Shown: positions 33,087-41,846, counted from the stretch's first letter. The stretch: 64,000 nucleotides of DNA from Deltaproteobacteria bacterium (GCA_022601195.1 JAHZIX010000017.1:62001-126000); one strand, 5' to 3'. Program-made: numbers and translations. Notes: generated from the letters alone by a model not told the origin.

Positions 33087-33425
33087 ATGGTTATAGGAAA
33101 GAGTCAGCTCGACAGCGTTTTCGGTGCTCTCTCAGACCCGATTCGGCGAGGGATTCTAGAGAGGCTCTCGGCGGGGGAGACCAAGGTTGGCGCTTTGGCC
33201 GCTCCCTACGATGTTTCTCAGCCAGCTATTTCGAAGCACCTTCGAGTCCTGGAAAAGGCTGGTCTCATTCAGCGGACCCGACGGGGCCGGGAGCATCACA
33301 TCAAGGTCGATCCGCGGCCCATTGAGGAGGCTCGGAGCTGGATCGCAACCTATGTCCGGTTTTGGCATCACCAATTCGAAGCAGTAGACATCTATTTGAA
33401 GGAACAGGAGAAGACACAGAAATGA
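33087..33425 (+). CDS. ArsR-family transcriptional regulator
   Basis: 112 residues from the ATG at 33087; TTG starts at 33051 and 33066 in the same frame are possible, and no start has a well-spaced ribosome site. Winged helix-turn-helix: LDSVFGALSDPIRRGILERL, then the recognition helix VSQPAISKHLRVLEKAGLI and wing RTRRGREHHIKVD. There is no metal-binding cysteine pair, so this is the ArsR type that is paired with SRPBCC proteins, not a metal sensor. Its stop overlaps the start of the SRPBCC gene (ATGA), so both are made together; the regulator probably controls its own unit. Confidence 0.88.
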   Translation: MVIGKSQLDSVFGALSDPIRRGILERLSAGETKVGALAAPYDVSQPAISKHLRVLEKAGLIQRTRRGREHHIKVDPRPIEEARSWIATYVRFWHHQFEAVDIYLKEQEKTQK

Positions 33426-33874
33426 GTACGGACATTCGGTTCGAGGACGGCAAGCTCTTCGTCACCAGAGTCTACGCAGCACCTCGGGAGGCCGTCTTCG
33501 AGGCTTGGGTAGAGACCAGCAAAGTTCAGCAGTGGTGGGGTTGTGCTCAAACGACGAAAGTTGTTTCGGAGATCGAGCCCCAAGTGGGAGGCAAGTACAA
33601 CCACCTGATGACCATCGAAGGTGCCGGGACCTTTCCGGGGCTTTCTCAGTTCACCGAATATGACCCGCCCTCAAGATTGGCCTACGCTTCCGAAGGGTCG
33701 GAAATGGCACCGGCCATGCAGGTGAGCGTCGATTTTCTCGAGCATCCTGACGGCACTGAGGTTCGGTTGGTCCACGAGGGCCTACCGGAAGATCTCCTTC
33801 AGCACGTCCAGCCTGGCTGGACTGCAGCCTTCGGCAAGCTAGACACCTTCTTGTTGGCGGCCCACGCCGCCTGA
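33422..33874 (+). CDS. SRPBCC (AHSA1-like) ligand-binding protein
   Basis: 150 residues. START/Bet v1-type fold: the first strand FVTRVYAAPREAVFEAWVET, then VQQWWG, VGGKYNHLMTIEG, FTEYDPPSRLAYA, VSVDFLEHPDGTEVRLVHEG, and the long last helix (WTAAFGKLDTFLLA). This class binds hydrophobic ligands in a deep pocket and is often encoded behind an ArsR regulator, as here (ATGA overlap). The ligand is unknown. A hairpin follows at 33937. Confidence 0.88.
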   Translation: MSTDIRFEDGKLFVTRVYAAPREAVFEAWVETSKVQQWWGCAQTTKVVSEIEPQVGGKYNHLMTIEGAGTFPGLSQFTEYDPPSRLAYASEGSEMAPAMQVSVDFLEHPDGTEVRLVHEGLPEDLLQHVQPGWTAAFGKLDTFLLAAHAA

Positions 33875-33936
33875 GGTTTGGACTCCAACTTCGGCCCTCG
33901 TTGCTGGGCATTAGATTTCCTGCGGCGAGAGGCTCG

Positions 33937-33964
33937 AGGGGCCAAGAATTTCGAACTGGCCCCT
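33937..33964 (+). terminator. Hairpin after the SRPBCC gene
   Basis: AGGGGCCA (33937-33944) pairs perfectly with TGGCCCCT (33957-33964), with a 12-base loop. It starts 63 bases after the stop and has no T tract. The remaining 218 bases to the next gene contain nothing recognised. Confidence 0.5.
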
Positions 33965-34182
33965 GGGCAGGCTGACTCAGGATAGGGAAGAGCCGCCGAA
34001 AAGAGCATCAAGGGATCCTCATTCCTGCCCGGGTGGAGGGAAGATTAGGGAAAAGGCTGTATTCCTGGGAAAGATTGGAGCCCGCGGATGGAGTTCTGAA
34101 ACGCAATCTTCAGCTTCCCACAAGCTGGGTTTCTTGAGCCTACCGCATTCTAGAAAGGACGGTCTTCGAAGGAGGAGGGACT

Positions 34183-34632
34183 CTAGCGTAACTGCAGGAT
34201 CTTGACCTGGCTCTGCGCTGTGCTCGCTCGGGGTGAGACGAAACCAATGGCGCCGGGGGTCTTGGAGACAAAGGAGAGAATCTCTTCGTCCTTCAACTTC
34301 TCTTCCGGGGGAGTGCCTCGGCCCGTGAAGATTTGCCGCTGCCAGTACTTCTTGACGGCTATGGAAGACCGGCCGATGACATCGTTGCAGAAGGCGTCTT
34401 CGATGGTTTTCTCTTTCAAGACCACGGGCCGAACAGTGGTACCGTTTGCCCATTCCACCTTTTTCTTGAGGAAGAGATCCGAGACTTCGCCGCGAGTGAG
34501 AGAGTTGTCAGTGACGTCCGGGTGGACGACGATGCGGTAACCATCTTGGCCGAAGCTGGATAGAGCCGGCAGCACCGCCAAGACAAGGGCGATGGTGAAG
34601 GCGGCGGCGTGGATGGTGCTTCTTCTTGTCAT
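34183..34632 (-). CDS. PstS-like periplasmic phosphate-binding family protein
   Basis: 149 residues from the ATG at 34632. Signal peptide 1-28 (AAAFTIALVLAVLPALSSFG). The rest is the short PstS-related domain: IVVHPDVTDNSLTRGEVSDL, FLKKKVEWANGTTVRPVVL, VKKYWQRQIFTGRG, and the end VSKTPGAIGFVSP. It covers one lobe of a substrate-binding protein, about half the usual length of PstS, and no ABC transporter genes are near it. Such short forms are common alone and may sense or hold phosphate-like ligands. Confidence 0.78.
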   Translation of the reverse strand: MTRRSTIHAAAFTIALVLAVLPALSSFGQDGYRIVVHPDVTDNSLTRGEVSDLFLKKKVEWANGTTVRPVVLKEKTIEDAFCNDVIGRSSIAVKKYWQRQIFTGRGTPPEEKLKDEEILSFVSKTPGAIGFVSPRASTAQSQVKILQLR

Positions 34633-34830
34633 CAAGAGTTCTCTACTCGGAGGCCTTCTAGATGGCAGCAACTCCAAGACATCCCTATTCTATGGCAGAT
34701 TCTTGTCGGCGACAACACCGTATTATTGTTTTCTTCATGAGTGATCATCAATATCGGTGCTGGGAACCCTAGCTGACTGAACAGAGAGGAGCTCTTCTTG
34801 GGGGAGGGCTGGCCGATACCTGAGCACCGA

Positions 34831-34869
34831 CCAACCCACCAACCCACCAACTCACCAACCCACCAACCT
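34831..34869. repeat. 8-bp tandem repeat
   Basis: CCAACCCA is repeated almost five times (units at 34831, 34839, 34847 with one change to CCAACTCA, 34855, and a partial one at 34863). It lies in the non-coding region between two minus-strand genes. Slippage at this site could make it variable between strains. Confidence 0.85.
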
Positions 34870-34913
34870 CTTTGCCCGCTAATGACTTAGATCAAGAAAG
34901 GGCAGGTGGCTCT

Positions 34914-35993
34914 TCACGGACAGGTGGCAAAGGCGGCTGTGTCGAGAATGGGAGCGAAGTCGTCACCCTGATCGTTCTCGTACTCTTTGGTCATGCCGCT
35001 GAGGGTGTCGGTGACCTCGATGGTCACTTCCACATTGGTGAGGCCGGCGGCAAAGACCCAGAAAGAGTTGAATGCCGGCACATCGCAGGCGTCGAGAATT
35101 TTCACGATCAGCTCCGTATTGCCAGCATTGAAGAACCAGAACTCACCGCTCTCAGCGGAAGGGAGAATGGCATTGCCGTCCCCTTCGGTGCCATCCGGAG
35201 TCGTCCAATCAGCGGTGACCTTGAAGCGACCATCCTGCAGGCAGAGAGTGTGGTCATCAGGCTGACAGGGGGGCAAGGTGAATTCTACTAGCTCGAGATC
35301 TTCGTCGATGATGTTGCCGAGGCCTGGAGCGTAGAGCTTGGGATCTCCGGGTCCTGGATCCTCTGCATCGGTCTCGACGGTCTCGAGGACATTGTTGGCG
35401 GTGCCTGCGGGGACCTCAATGGAGCCCCCGAGGCCGACGACCTCGGCTCGCTCTTCGGATTCTCCGGGAGCCCGCTGCAGGGTGTAGCGAGCACCGAGCA
35501 TGGGACTGTTGGGCATCAAAATTCCCGCCTGAGCTCCATCCTCTCCGGCCCGCCATTCGGTACCCTCGTCTACGATTTCGCCATCTTCATATTCCTCGAA
35601 ATCTTCTCCAAAGAACCACACGTCACCGGTTTCTCGGCAGGAGGCAAAGTATTTGCGGGAAATCTCCACCAGCTCGTCCTCTTCAAATTCCCGGCTTTCG
35701 AAAATCCGGGTGGTGATTCCGGTGATCTCCATGGTTTCTGAAGTCACTGTGGTGCGAACGGTGACATCTTCACCTTCTTCTTCCAATAGTAAGGACAGTC
35801 CCGGCTGTAGTGGGAAATAGGTATTGTTTCCGGTGCTGGAGAAGGTACAGCCGTCCGGGCTGGGGAGAGTGAATTCCTGGGCTTCCACCAAGTTTGGTGT
35901 CAAGACCAAGGCGAGAGCCAAGAGGGTCGAGGTGAGGTAGGTCGAGCCAGAGCCGTGCCGGAATCGTGGCGAGGAAACGGCGGGGTATGCCAT
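34914..35993 (-). CDS. Secreted protein with C-terminal LCLQ-GRF module
   Basis: 359 residues; AAGGAG stands seven bases before the ATG. Signal peptide 1-38 (TLLALALVLTPNLVEA). The central part is beta-rich with acidic stretches (LLLEEEGEDVTVRTT, FGEDFEEYEDGEIVDEG). The last 117 residues (about 243-359) are a third copy of the module that ends the ELWxTDGT protein: LCLQDGRFKVTADW, GEFWFFNAGNTELIVKILDA, FWVFAAGLTNVEVTIEVTD, and PILDTAAF. A shortened paralogue follows upstream at 36338-36598. Function unknown; the module is likely a surface or cell-wall binding unit. Confidence 0.8.
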   Translation of the reverse strand: MAYPAVSSPRFRHGSGSTYLTSTLLALALVLTPNLVEAQEFTLPSPDGCTFSSTGNNTYFPLQPGLSLLLEEEGEDVTVRTTVTSETMEITGITTRIFESREFEEDELVEISRKYFASCRETGDVWFFGEDFEEYEDGEIVDEGTEWRAGEDGAQAGILMPNSPMLGARYTLQRAPGESEERAEVVGLGGSIEVPAGTANNVLETVETDAEDPGPGDPKLYAPGLGNIIDEDLELVEFTLPPCQPDDHTLCLQDGRFKVTADWTTPDGTEGDGNAILPSAESGEFWFFNAGNTELIVKILDACDVPAFNSFWVFAAGLTNVEVTIEVTDTLSGMTKEYENDQGDDFAPILDTAAFATCP

Positions 35994-36337
35994 GGAAGAT
36001 CTCCTTGAGGATTGCTGTTGTGGGTGCTGTTCGAGCGAGTGCTCGCTTCGCTGCCACAGGTTTTTTTGTTCTCGAAAGGTCAGACACCATGGAGAGATAA
36101 ATCCTTCGCGAGTCGTGAGAAATATTACGTTTAGTTGCTTTTGTGTTGGCCGGCAATGGTTGGATTGGATGAGTCGACAGAGTTTTTGATGGTTGGCTAG
36201 TTTGGGGAAGTGTGGAATGGGGCAGAAGCAGGAGAGGAAGTTGGGGGAAATGAGGGGAGGTCGACCCGCACCTCGATACCGATCGCCCTCCCTTCAAGCC
36301 CGACTCGCTAGCGAGTTAGAAGGATTAAAAGTATTTT
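35994..36337. other. Intergenic region
   Basis: Some 344 bases between two related minus-strand genes, containing the promoter region of the longer one. It includes an AT-richer part at about 36110-36190. No gene is seen. Confidence 0.4.
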
Positions 36338-36598
36338 TCAAGGGAGTGTTTCAAAAGCTGAGGTATCGAGGATCGACTGGAAGCCTTCGCCCAGAGAAGA
36401 AGATAAGTATTTTTTGCCTGCGGCGGCGAAGGTGCAGCCGTCGCGGTTGGCGGTAGTGAACTCCTGTGCACCCGCGGGCACTGAGACCAGTCCCAGGACC
36501 AGGATCAGGGCCAGGCGGAAGATGGCGGAAAGGCCGAAGAGAGAGTTGAGAGAAGACAGGTATGCGTGATGTTTCGATATCTGGGCGGGGTTAGACAT
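36338..36598 (-). pseudogene. Internally deleted paralogue of the 34914-35993 protein
   Basis: 86 residues from the ATG at 36598 (AAGGAG eight bases before). After a signal peptide come AQEFTTANRDGCTFAAAGKK, matching AQEFTLPSPDGCTFSSTGNN of the neighbour, and then at once LGEGFQSILDTSAFETLP, matching the neighbour's last residues GDDFAPILDTAAFATCP. About 270 residues in between are lost, with the junction near base 36390. The frame is intact, so a short secreted peptide may still be made, but it is best read as a deletion relic. Confidence 0.75.
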
Positions 36599-36847
36599 GC
36601 TGCTCTCCTTCGTTTCTGCAGGTTCTAGATCGGAGTAGGTCATTGACTCGACCGAGCGACTGGGAAGAACTTTAGTTCTGGCCCTTCTGATAACCCTGGA
36701 GGGGAATTCCCTAGCTCAGAGACCAGGTTTCTCATCTCGAGGCAGTGAGCTGCCAGTCTGCTAGGCTCTTTGAGCTGTAGCTGTATTAGATTGACGATCA
36801 CCTGAGTTGAAGATGAGATGGCAATGACGATGGTGGAGAAGCAGCTC

Positions 36848-39571
36848 ATGGGATCTGTTCCTGATTCGAATCGGAACCGATGGCTTAACAGAGCCAGGGG
36901 GACCGGCGTCTTAGGGCTCTGGATCGCAAGCCTACTGCTCTCCGGTCTGCTGGGAGCAGGCAAGACTCTGGCAGCGGAGCCCTCCGCTCTGGGCAGCCGG
37001 GAGTCGACCGTGCAACTTCAGGGACTGTCTCTCTCCAAAGCGCTTCGACAATTACAAGACGAGGGCTTGACTGTGCTGTTCAGCAGCACCTTGGTTCCCC
37101 CTCTCGCTCATGTTGAGGCAAAGCCTGAAGCACAAGAGCTGAGCAAAATTCTGGTCGAGATCTTGGCGCCTCACGGTCTTGCGGCACAGGCTACGGAAAG
37201 TGGCATTTGGGTAGTCGTAAGAGGAGGAAAGGCCCCGCCACCGAGTTCATCAGGTATTCACGGTACGGTGGTTTCTCGGAGCAACCGAGGTCCCTTGGCG
37301 GCGGTCACTTTGGTGGCCCAGCTCCAAGAAGGAACCGAAAGCTCACCTCTGCCAGCTGGAGGATTCGAGGCCTTGAGCGATGCCGAGGGTCGATTCGAGG
37401 TCTCGCTGCCTGCGGGTGGCGTGTATCGGCTGGAAGCCCGTATCCCCGGATATGTCGTGGAGCAAGTAGAGCAGGTTGCCGTAGCTGGCGATAGACCTAC
37501 CGAGGTGCTGCTGGAACTCAATCCAGCGCCGATCACTCGAGAAGAGATGATTGTCACCCCGAGTCAGATCGCGTTGTTAGCGGAGAGCCCGAAGGCTTCT
37601 TTGGCCCTCAGCAAGGAAGAAATCAAGGCGCTTCCTCACTTGGGAGATGATGTCTTTCGTGCCCTATCTCTGCTACCGGGCACGGCTTCCAATGATCGAT
37701 CGGCACAATTTCAGGTGCGCGGCGGTCGACGAGATGAAGTTCAGGTTCTGTTAGATGGCCAAGAACTCTTCGATGCCTTCCACCTCAAGGAATTCGACAA
37801 CGCCATTTCCATCGTCGGCTCGGAAGCCCTGGGCCGGGTGGATCTGACTACCGGGGGGTTCCCAGCCAAATTTGGTGACCGTATGAGTGGGGTTCTGGAT
37901 ATGACGACGGCATCCCCTGCACCGGGAGTTCGGAGCCATTTCGGCATCAGTCTCCTGACAGTTGAGTTGGGGAACGCGGGAGCTTTTCGAAACGGCAAGG
38001 GAGCCTGGCTGGGCTTGGCCCGTAGGGGGTTCGCTGAGTTCGCCGAGCAGGTTCTAGACCGAGAGACACCAAGGTACTGGGATGCCTATGGCAAATTCGA
38101 GTATCGAGTCAGTCCCAGGAACCTGTTGCGAACCAACTTTCTCCATTCAGGGGATGTCTTTGAGCTCCAGGAGATCGAGCAGGAGGAATTCAAGGATTTC
38201 GATACGGACTACGACAGCACCTACGCTTGGCTTAGTCATCAGATGACTGCTGGGAGCCGGCTTTTGGTGGAGACCACCGTTTCCCGAAGCCGCCTTCAGC
38301 GAGACCGTACTGCCATCGAGAGAGAGGAAGAGCAGAGCTGGGACCTTCGGGATCGGCGCCAGGTCGATGTCGATGAGGTGCGCCAGGCTTGGGATTTCCA
38401 GGCCAACTCCCGCCACTACCTCGAGTGGGGAGTCGGTTTTCGCCGATTCGAGGTTGCCTACGACATTGATGCCGATTTCGACTTCCAAGTTTCCCTGGCA
38501 GAGCTGAGGGATGGCCCCCGAGTCGGCAACATTACCTTTCTGGATTCCTTTTCAGAGGAACACACCAGTGCGTATCTAGTGGACCGTCTTCAGCCCATCG
38601 AAGGCCTGACCCTCGAATTGGGGGTTCGCTACGATCGGCAGACCCTCACCGATGAGGATCATGTCAGCCCTCGTATCAATCTTGCCTACGACCTAGGGGA
38701 AAGGACTCTCGCAAGAGCTGCCTGGGGTTACTTTTATCAGAGCCAACGGCCCTACGAGCTAGAGGTTGTAGATGGGGAAACTTCGTTCAATAGGGCGGAG
38801 CGATCGGAGCACCGGTCCCTGGGAATAGAACATCTTTTTCGCAAGCCTGTAGCTGGAGGGCGGCAAGTGGTGCTGCGCCTGGAGGCCTACCAAAGGGACA
38901 TTGCCGATCCTCGGCCCCGTTGGGAGAATCTCTTCGAGGGGTTCAACAACTTTCCGGAGCTGGAGCCGGACCGGGTTCGGATTTCTCCTGAAGAAACTTC
39001 CTCGGAAGGGGTCGAGTTGTTCCTTCGCACCTATGGGGGCAAGCGTTGGGACGGTTGGCTCAATTTTGCCTACTCCTCCGTTCGAGACCGCATTTCCGGT
39101 GCGAGGGTGCCGAGGCAGGTCGATCAGCCTCGAGCTCTCAACGTCAACTTCAGTCTTCGACTCAATCCGGTTTGGGACTTGGATCTCGCTTGGCGATATC
39201 GATCCGGCTGGCCAACCACCCGCTTTACCGTTATTCAGGTCGCCTCTGAAGGAGGCGCAGAAGATGGCGAAGAGGATGGCGACGCGGGAGATGAAGACGA
39301 GGGGGAAGCCGACGTGGAGTTCCTTCCCGTGCTAGGACCTCTTTTTGGCGACCGACTGTCGGACTATCACCGCCTCGACCTGCGAGCCAGTCGCACCTGG
39401 AAGCGTTCCTGGGGTCGAGTGGTGTTCTTCCTGGATATTCAGAACGCCTACGATCGGCGAAACCTGGCTGGTTTTGACTATGAGATCGACGAGGACGATG
39501 GCACCATTCTCGCTGACCCGGACCACTGGCTTTCCATCACTCCGTCTGCCGGGTTCCGTTGGGAATTCTGA
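36848..39571 (+). CDS. TonB-dependent receptor with N-terminal STN signalling domain
   Basis: 907 residues from the ATG at 36848, which has GGAGAAG six bases upstream; ATGs at 36818 and 36824 have weaker sites. Signal peptide to about residue 43 (GVLGLWIASLLLSGLLGAG). The secretin/TonB short N-terminal (STN) domain is at about 55-120 (VQLQGLSLSKALRQLQDEGL), a carboxypeptidase-regulatory-like Ig domain at about 130-220 (GIHGTVVSRSNRGPLAAVT, AEGRFEVSLPAGGVYRLEA), and the plug at about 235-350 (FQVRGGRRDEVQVLLDGQEL). The barrel follows and ends in FRWEF. The STN domain is the hallmark of FecA-like receptors that signal through a FecR anti-sigma; FecR- and ECF-like genes lie convergent at 40105-41846. 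Confidence 0.92.
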   Translation: MGSVPDSNRNRWLNRARGTGVLGLWIASLLLSGLLGAGKTLAAEPSALGSRESTVQLQGLSLSKALRQLQDEGLTVLFSSTLVPPLAHVEAKPEAQELSKILVEILAPHGLAAQATESGIWVVVRGGKAPPPSSSGIHGTVVSRSNRGPLAAVTLVAQLQEGTESSPLPAGGFEALSDAEGRFEVSLPAGGVYRLEARIPGYVVEQVEQVAVAGDRPTEVLLELNPAPITREEMIVTPSQIALLAESPKASLALSKEEIKALPHLGDDVFRALSLLPGTASNDRSAQFQVRGGRRDEVQVLLDGQELFDAFHLKEFDNAISIVGSEALGRVDLTTGGFPAKFGDRMSGVLDMTTASPAPGVRSHFGISLLTVELGNAGAFRNGKGAWLGLARRGFAEFAEQVLDRETPRYWDAYGKFEYRVSPRNLLRTNFLHSGDVFELQEIEQEEFKDFDTDYDSTYAWLSHQMTAGSRLLVETTVSRSRLQRDRTAIEREEEQSWDLRDRRQVDVDEVRQAWDFQANSRHYLEWGVGFRRFEVAYDIDADFDFQVSLAELRDGPRVGNITFLDSFSEEHTSAYLVDRLQPIEGLTLELGVRYDRQTLTDEDHVSPRINLAYDLGERTLARAAWGYFYQSQRPYELEVVDGETSFNRAERSEHRSLGIEHLFRKPVAGGRQVVLRLEAYQRDIADPRPRWENLFEGFNNFPELEPDRVRISPEETSSEGVELFLRTYGGKRWDGWLNFAYSSVRDRISGARVPRQVDQPRALNVNFSLRLNPVWDLDLAWRYRSGWPTTRFTVIQVASEGGAEDGEEDGDAGDEDEGEADVEFLPVLGPLFGDRLSDYHRLDLRASRTWKRSWGRVVFFLDIQNAYDRRNLAGFDYEIDEDDGTILADPDHWLSITPSAGFRWEF

Positions 39572-39638
39572 GCCTCCAGAATTCCTTCTCCATCTGCTTT
39601 CTGAAACAGCTCTTGTCTCGCCGAAGGATTTCCTTCCC

Positions 39639-39675
39639 GCCGGTATCTATGTACTGAAACCGCATAAATACCGGC
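39639..39675. terminator. Hairpin between convergent Fec-like genes
   Basis: GCCGGTATCTATG (39639-39651) pairs with CATAAATACCGGC (39663-39675) over 13 bp with one mismatch and an 11-base loop. It lies 68 bases after the receptor gene. It may end transcription from both sides. Confidence 0.55.
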
Positions 39676-39893
39676 CGGTTTGCCCCTTCTGAACAAAGAA
39701 TCGGTTCTCCTCCGACCCTATTGGGACACGACTTGGATTGGGCAAAGAGGGAAACGTCATGAGGTCAAAGGCAAATTAGCTGTACCTGTTGTTGGCTGCG
39801 GCCTCTTTGCTGTGATCAGATCTTGATTCGAGAGACCTGCAAGAACTTCCAGAAAGGCCTAGCCCCATTTTTAGCTGAGCTTCGGAATCCTAG

Positions 39894-40028
39894 GGTGTCA
39901 GGCATGCATTCCATGCAGGCGTTAAATGCGGTAGCTCAGCGATTTCTCTCGGTGCTCGCCTCTTTTGCTTCATTCAAGGGGAGAAGAGGGGAGTACTTAA
40001 GGAACGCATGAACTGCATGCCTGACACC
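39894..40028. repeat. MITE/REP-like element
   Basis: 135 bases bounded by GGTGTCAGGCATGC (39894-39907) and its perfect inverse GCATGCCTGACACC (40015-40028). The inner arms CATTCCATGCAGGCGTTAA and TTAAGGAACGCATG pair imperfectly. No coding capacity. Same family as 32927-33036. Confidence 0.8.
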
Positions 40029-40104
40029 GGAGGTGGTCCAACAGTCTGGCCAAATCAAGGGGGGGGAGAGGTGGGTTCCAACTTTGATTGCTTTGGCTAG
40101 GTTC

Positions 40105-41190
40105 CTAGAGGCTGCGGATCTCGAGCCGTCCGTCGGTGATGTGGTGTTGTAAATCGCAGCCGGGGAGGACTACGGCCAAGCTTTGCTGTGGTTGAAGGCC
40201 TTGAATCGAGCCATGGAGAATCGTGGTTCCGGCAGAAGTTTTGAGGTCTGAACTAGTGAAGATGAGCTCCAGGCCGGTTTCCCGGGCCACCCAGCGAAGG
40301 TAGTCGAAGGCAGTGGTACCTTCGATCTCCATCACCGGTGCACTATTTTGAATCCACTGCCAGTGGGGGCCGTAGGAGAGAATCTCTTGGCGAAGGGTCG
40401 AGCCGTCGGCGAACACAGCCAGTTCGATGCCCTTCTCCGCGCGGTGAGAGGTGCCTTGGAAGTCGACCTCCACAAGGCCTTCCCGAACTCTTAGTCGCAG
40501 GTTCGCCTCCTGGTCGCCGGGCTGCTCAGAGAGCTTCACTTCGAATTGGGTGCCAATGTGACGAACGGTGCCGTACGGGGTCTCTACTTCTAGCGCCAGG
40601 CCATCGTGGAAGGTCGGGTCCTCATCGAAGTAGAGAAGGCCTCGCTCAAGGGCGACTTTGGACGGTCCTTGGGCCCGAAGACGGGAGCCTGCCGCTAACC
40701 GCAGGCTGGCGCCAGAAGTCAGCTTCAAGGCCACCAACCCACCTCCGCTATCTTCGGTCGCAGGAATTTCCAGTATGGACCCAGGAGGAATCTTGGAGTC
40801 ATTAGCGAGAGGAAGACTTCGAGGCTCGGGGTCAGCTCCAGGCAGGAAAAGGCTCGCAGCTCCCTGGACGAACTGAACCTGGGCAACGGCTGAAGACGAG
40901 GGAAAATCGCTAGGAAGGGACCAACGCCAGCCGATTCCAAGGGCGAGCAGGATCATGGCGGCAGCGGCGAGACTCCAGGCCCATTTGTAGCTGTCCCGGT
41001 GAACCTCGCTCGCCCCCTTCTTTTGGCTCAAGTGCCGGCGCCATTCAGCCTTGGCTGCTTGTTTGATCTGAAGAAGGTCTTCCTCCGGCAAGTCGGGGCG
41101 GTGGCCTGCCTTCTGTAAGAGGGAGCTGACGGCCTTCTCATTTTCGAGATCTGCCACAGAGTTCTCAGGTGGGTTGATGGGCTCTCTCAT
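40105..41190 (-). CDS. FecR-like anti-sigma factor with C-terminal STN-like domain
   Basis: 361 residues. The N-terminal cytosolic part (1-78) is the likely anti-sigma region; one membrane helix is at about 80-98 (WSLAAAAMILLALGIGW). The periplasmic FecR beta domain is at about 115-265 (ALKLTSGASLRLAAGSRLRA, ALEVETPYGTVRHIGTQFEV, LRVREGLVEVDFQG). The end (about 290-361) looks like an STN domain (FDYLRWVARETGLELIFTSS ... LQPQQSLAVVLPGC), the partner fold of the receptor's N-terminus. Its start overlaps the ECF gene's stop (ATGA). It should hold the sigma factor until the receptor signals. Confidence 0.88.
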   Translation of the reverse strand: MREPINPPENSVADLENEKAVSSLLQKAGHRPDLPEEDLLQIKQAAKAEWRRHLSQKKGASEVHRDSYKWAWSLAAAAMILLALGIGWRWSLPSDFPSSSAVAQVQFVQGAASLFLPGADPEPRSLPLANDSKIPPGSILEIPATEDSGGGLVALKLTSGASLRLAAGSRLRAQGPSKVALERGLLYFDEDPTFHDGLALEVETPYGTVRHIGTQFEVKLSEQPGDQEANLRLRVREGLVEVDFQGTSHRAEKGIELAVFADGSTLRQEILSYGPHWQWIQNSAPVMEIEGTTAFDYLRWVARETGLELIFTSSDLKTSAGTTILHGSIQGLQPQQSLAVVLPGCDLQHHITDGRLEIRSL

Positions 41191-41846
41191 GATTGGGGCG
41201 CTTTCTTCAAAGTCTGCGGAAAAGATACGGCGGGTGCAGTTTTGCTGCTGGTCTGTAGACTCTCGAATCCTTTGCGAAATGCCAGTCGGGCCCTAGTAAG
41301 AACCGATTCAGCTGCTTTTGGGCCGGTTTCGAGCCGTTGGGCGATCTCTTTGACCGAAAGGCCGTCGATGTACTTCCATTCCAAGGCTTTGCCGTAGCGC
41401 GGCGGTAACTCGTCCAGAGTCTGATGGACCAGACTGGCTTCCTCACCCCTTAGAACGTTGGCTTCGGGGCCACGCCGGCCGGACGGAGGAACCATGGCTT
41501 GCAACCCAGGGGTCGTTTCTTCTAGCTCGACCAATCTTGGAGCCCGGCCTTGGGTTCGGAAATGGAGCGCTATTTCGTTTCGGCAACAGGCACACAGCCA
41601 GGTAAACAGGGATGCGTCGCCGCGAAAGGTCTCGAGGTTGGTGACTGCCTTGCAGACGGTCGACTGCACCAGCTCTCTAGCGAGCTCGTAGTCTTTACCC
41701 AGCCGGCCGAGGGCGAAGCGCAGTAAGCCGGGAAAATAGTCGTCTGCCAAAGTCTCGAAGGCCCTTTCGTCGCCTTCGAGTAGGCGTGCGACCAGGTCAC
41801 GCTCTACCTCTTTTGGGTCTGGGAAATCTGTCGAGGCGATCTTCAT
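41187..41846 (-). CDS. ECF-type sigma factor (FecI-like role)
   Basis: 219 residues. Region 2 at about 22-90 (LLEGDERAFETLADDYFPGL, ARELVQSTVCKAVTNLETF, LFTWLCACCRNEIALHF) and region 4 at about 135-195 (LDELPPRYGKALEWKYIDGL, SVKEIAQRLETGPKAAESVL). A C-terminal tail of about 25 residues follows. It is translationally coupled to the FecR-like gene by a 4-base overlap. With the receptor at 36848 it forms a cell-surface signalling set: receptor senses a ligand, FecR passes the signal, sigma switches on target genes. The ligand (iron compound or a polymer) is not shown. Confidence 0.92.
   Translation of the reverse strand: MKIASTDFPDPKEVERDLVARLLEGDERAFETLADDYFPGLLRFALGRLGKDYELARELVQSTVCKAVTNLETFRGDASLFTWLCACCRNEIALHFRTQGRAPRLVELEETTPGLQAMVPPSGRRGPEANVLRGEEASLVHQTLDELPPRYGKALEWKYIDGLSVKEIAQRLETGPKAAESVLTRARLAFRKGFESLQTSSKTAPAVSFPQTLKKAPQS

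Noticed and set aside
34831..34869. Tandem repeats considered as a CRISPR array
   Set aside because: Unit length is 8 bp with no spacers, so it is a simple tandem repeat.
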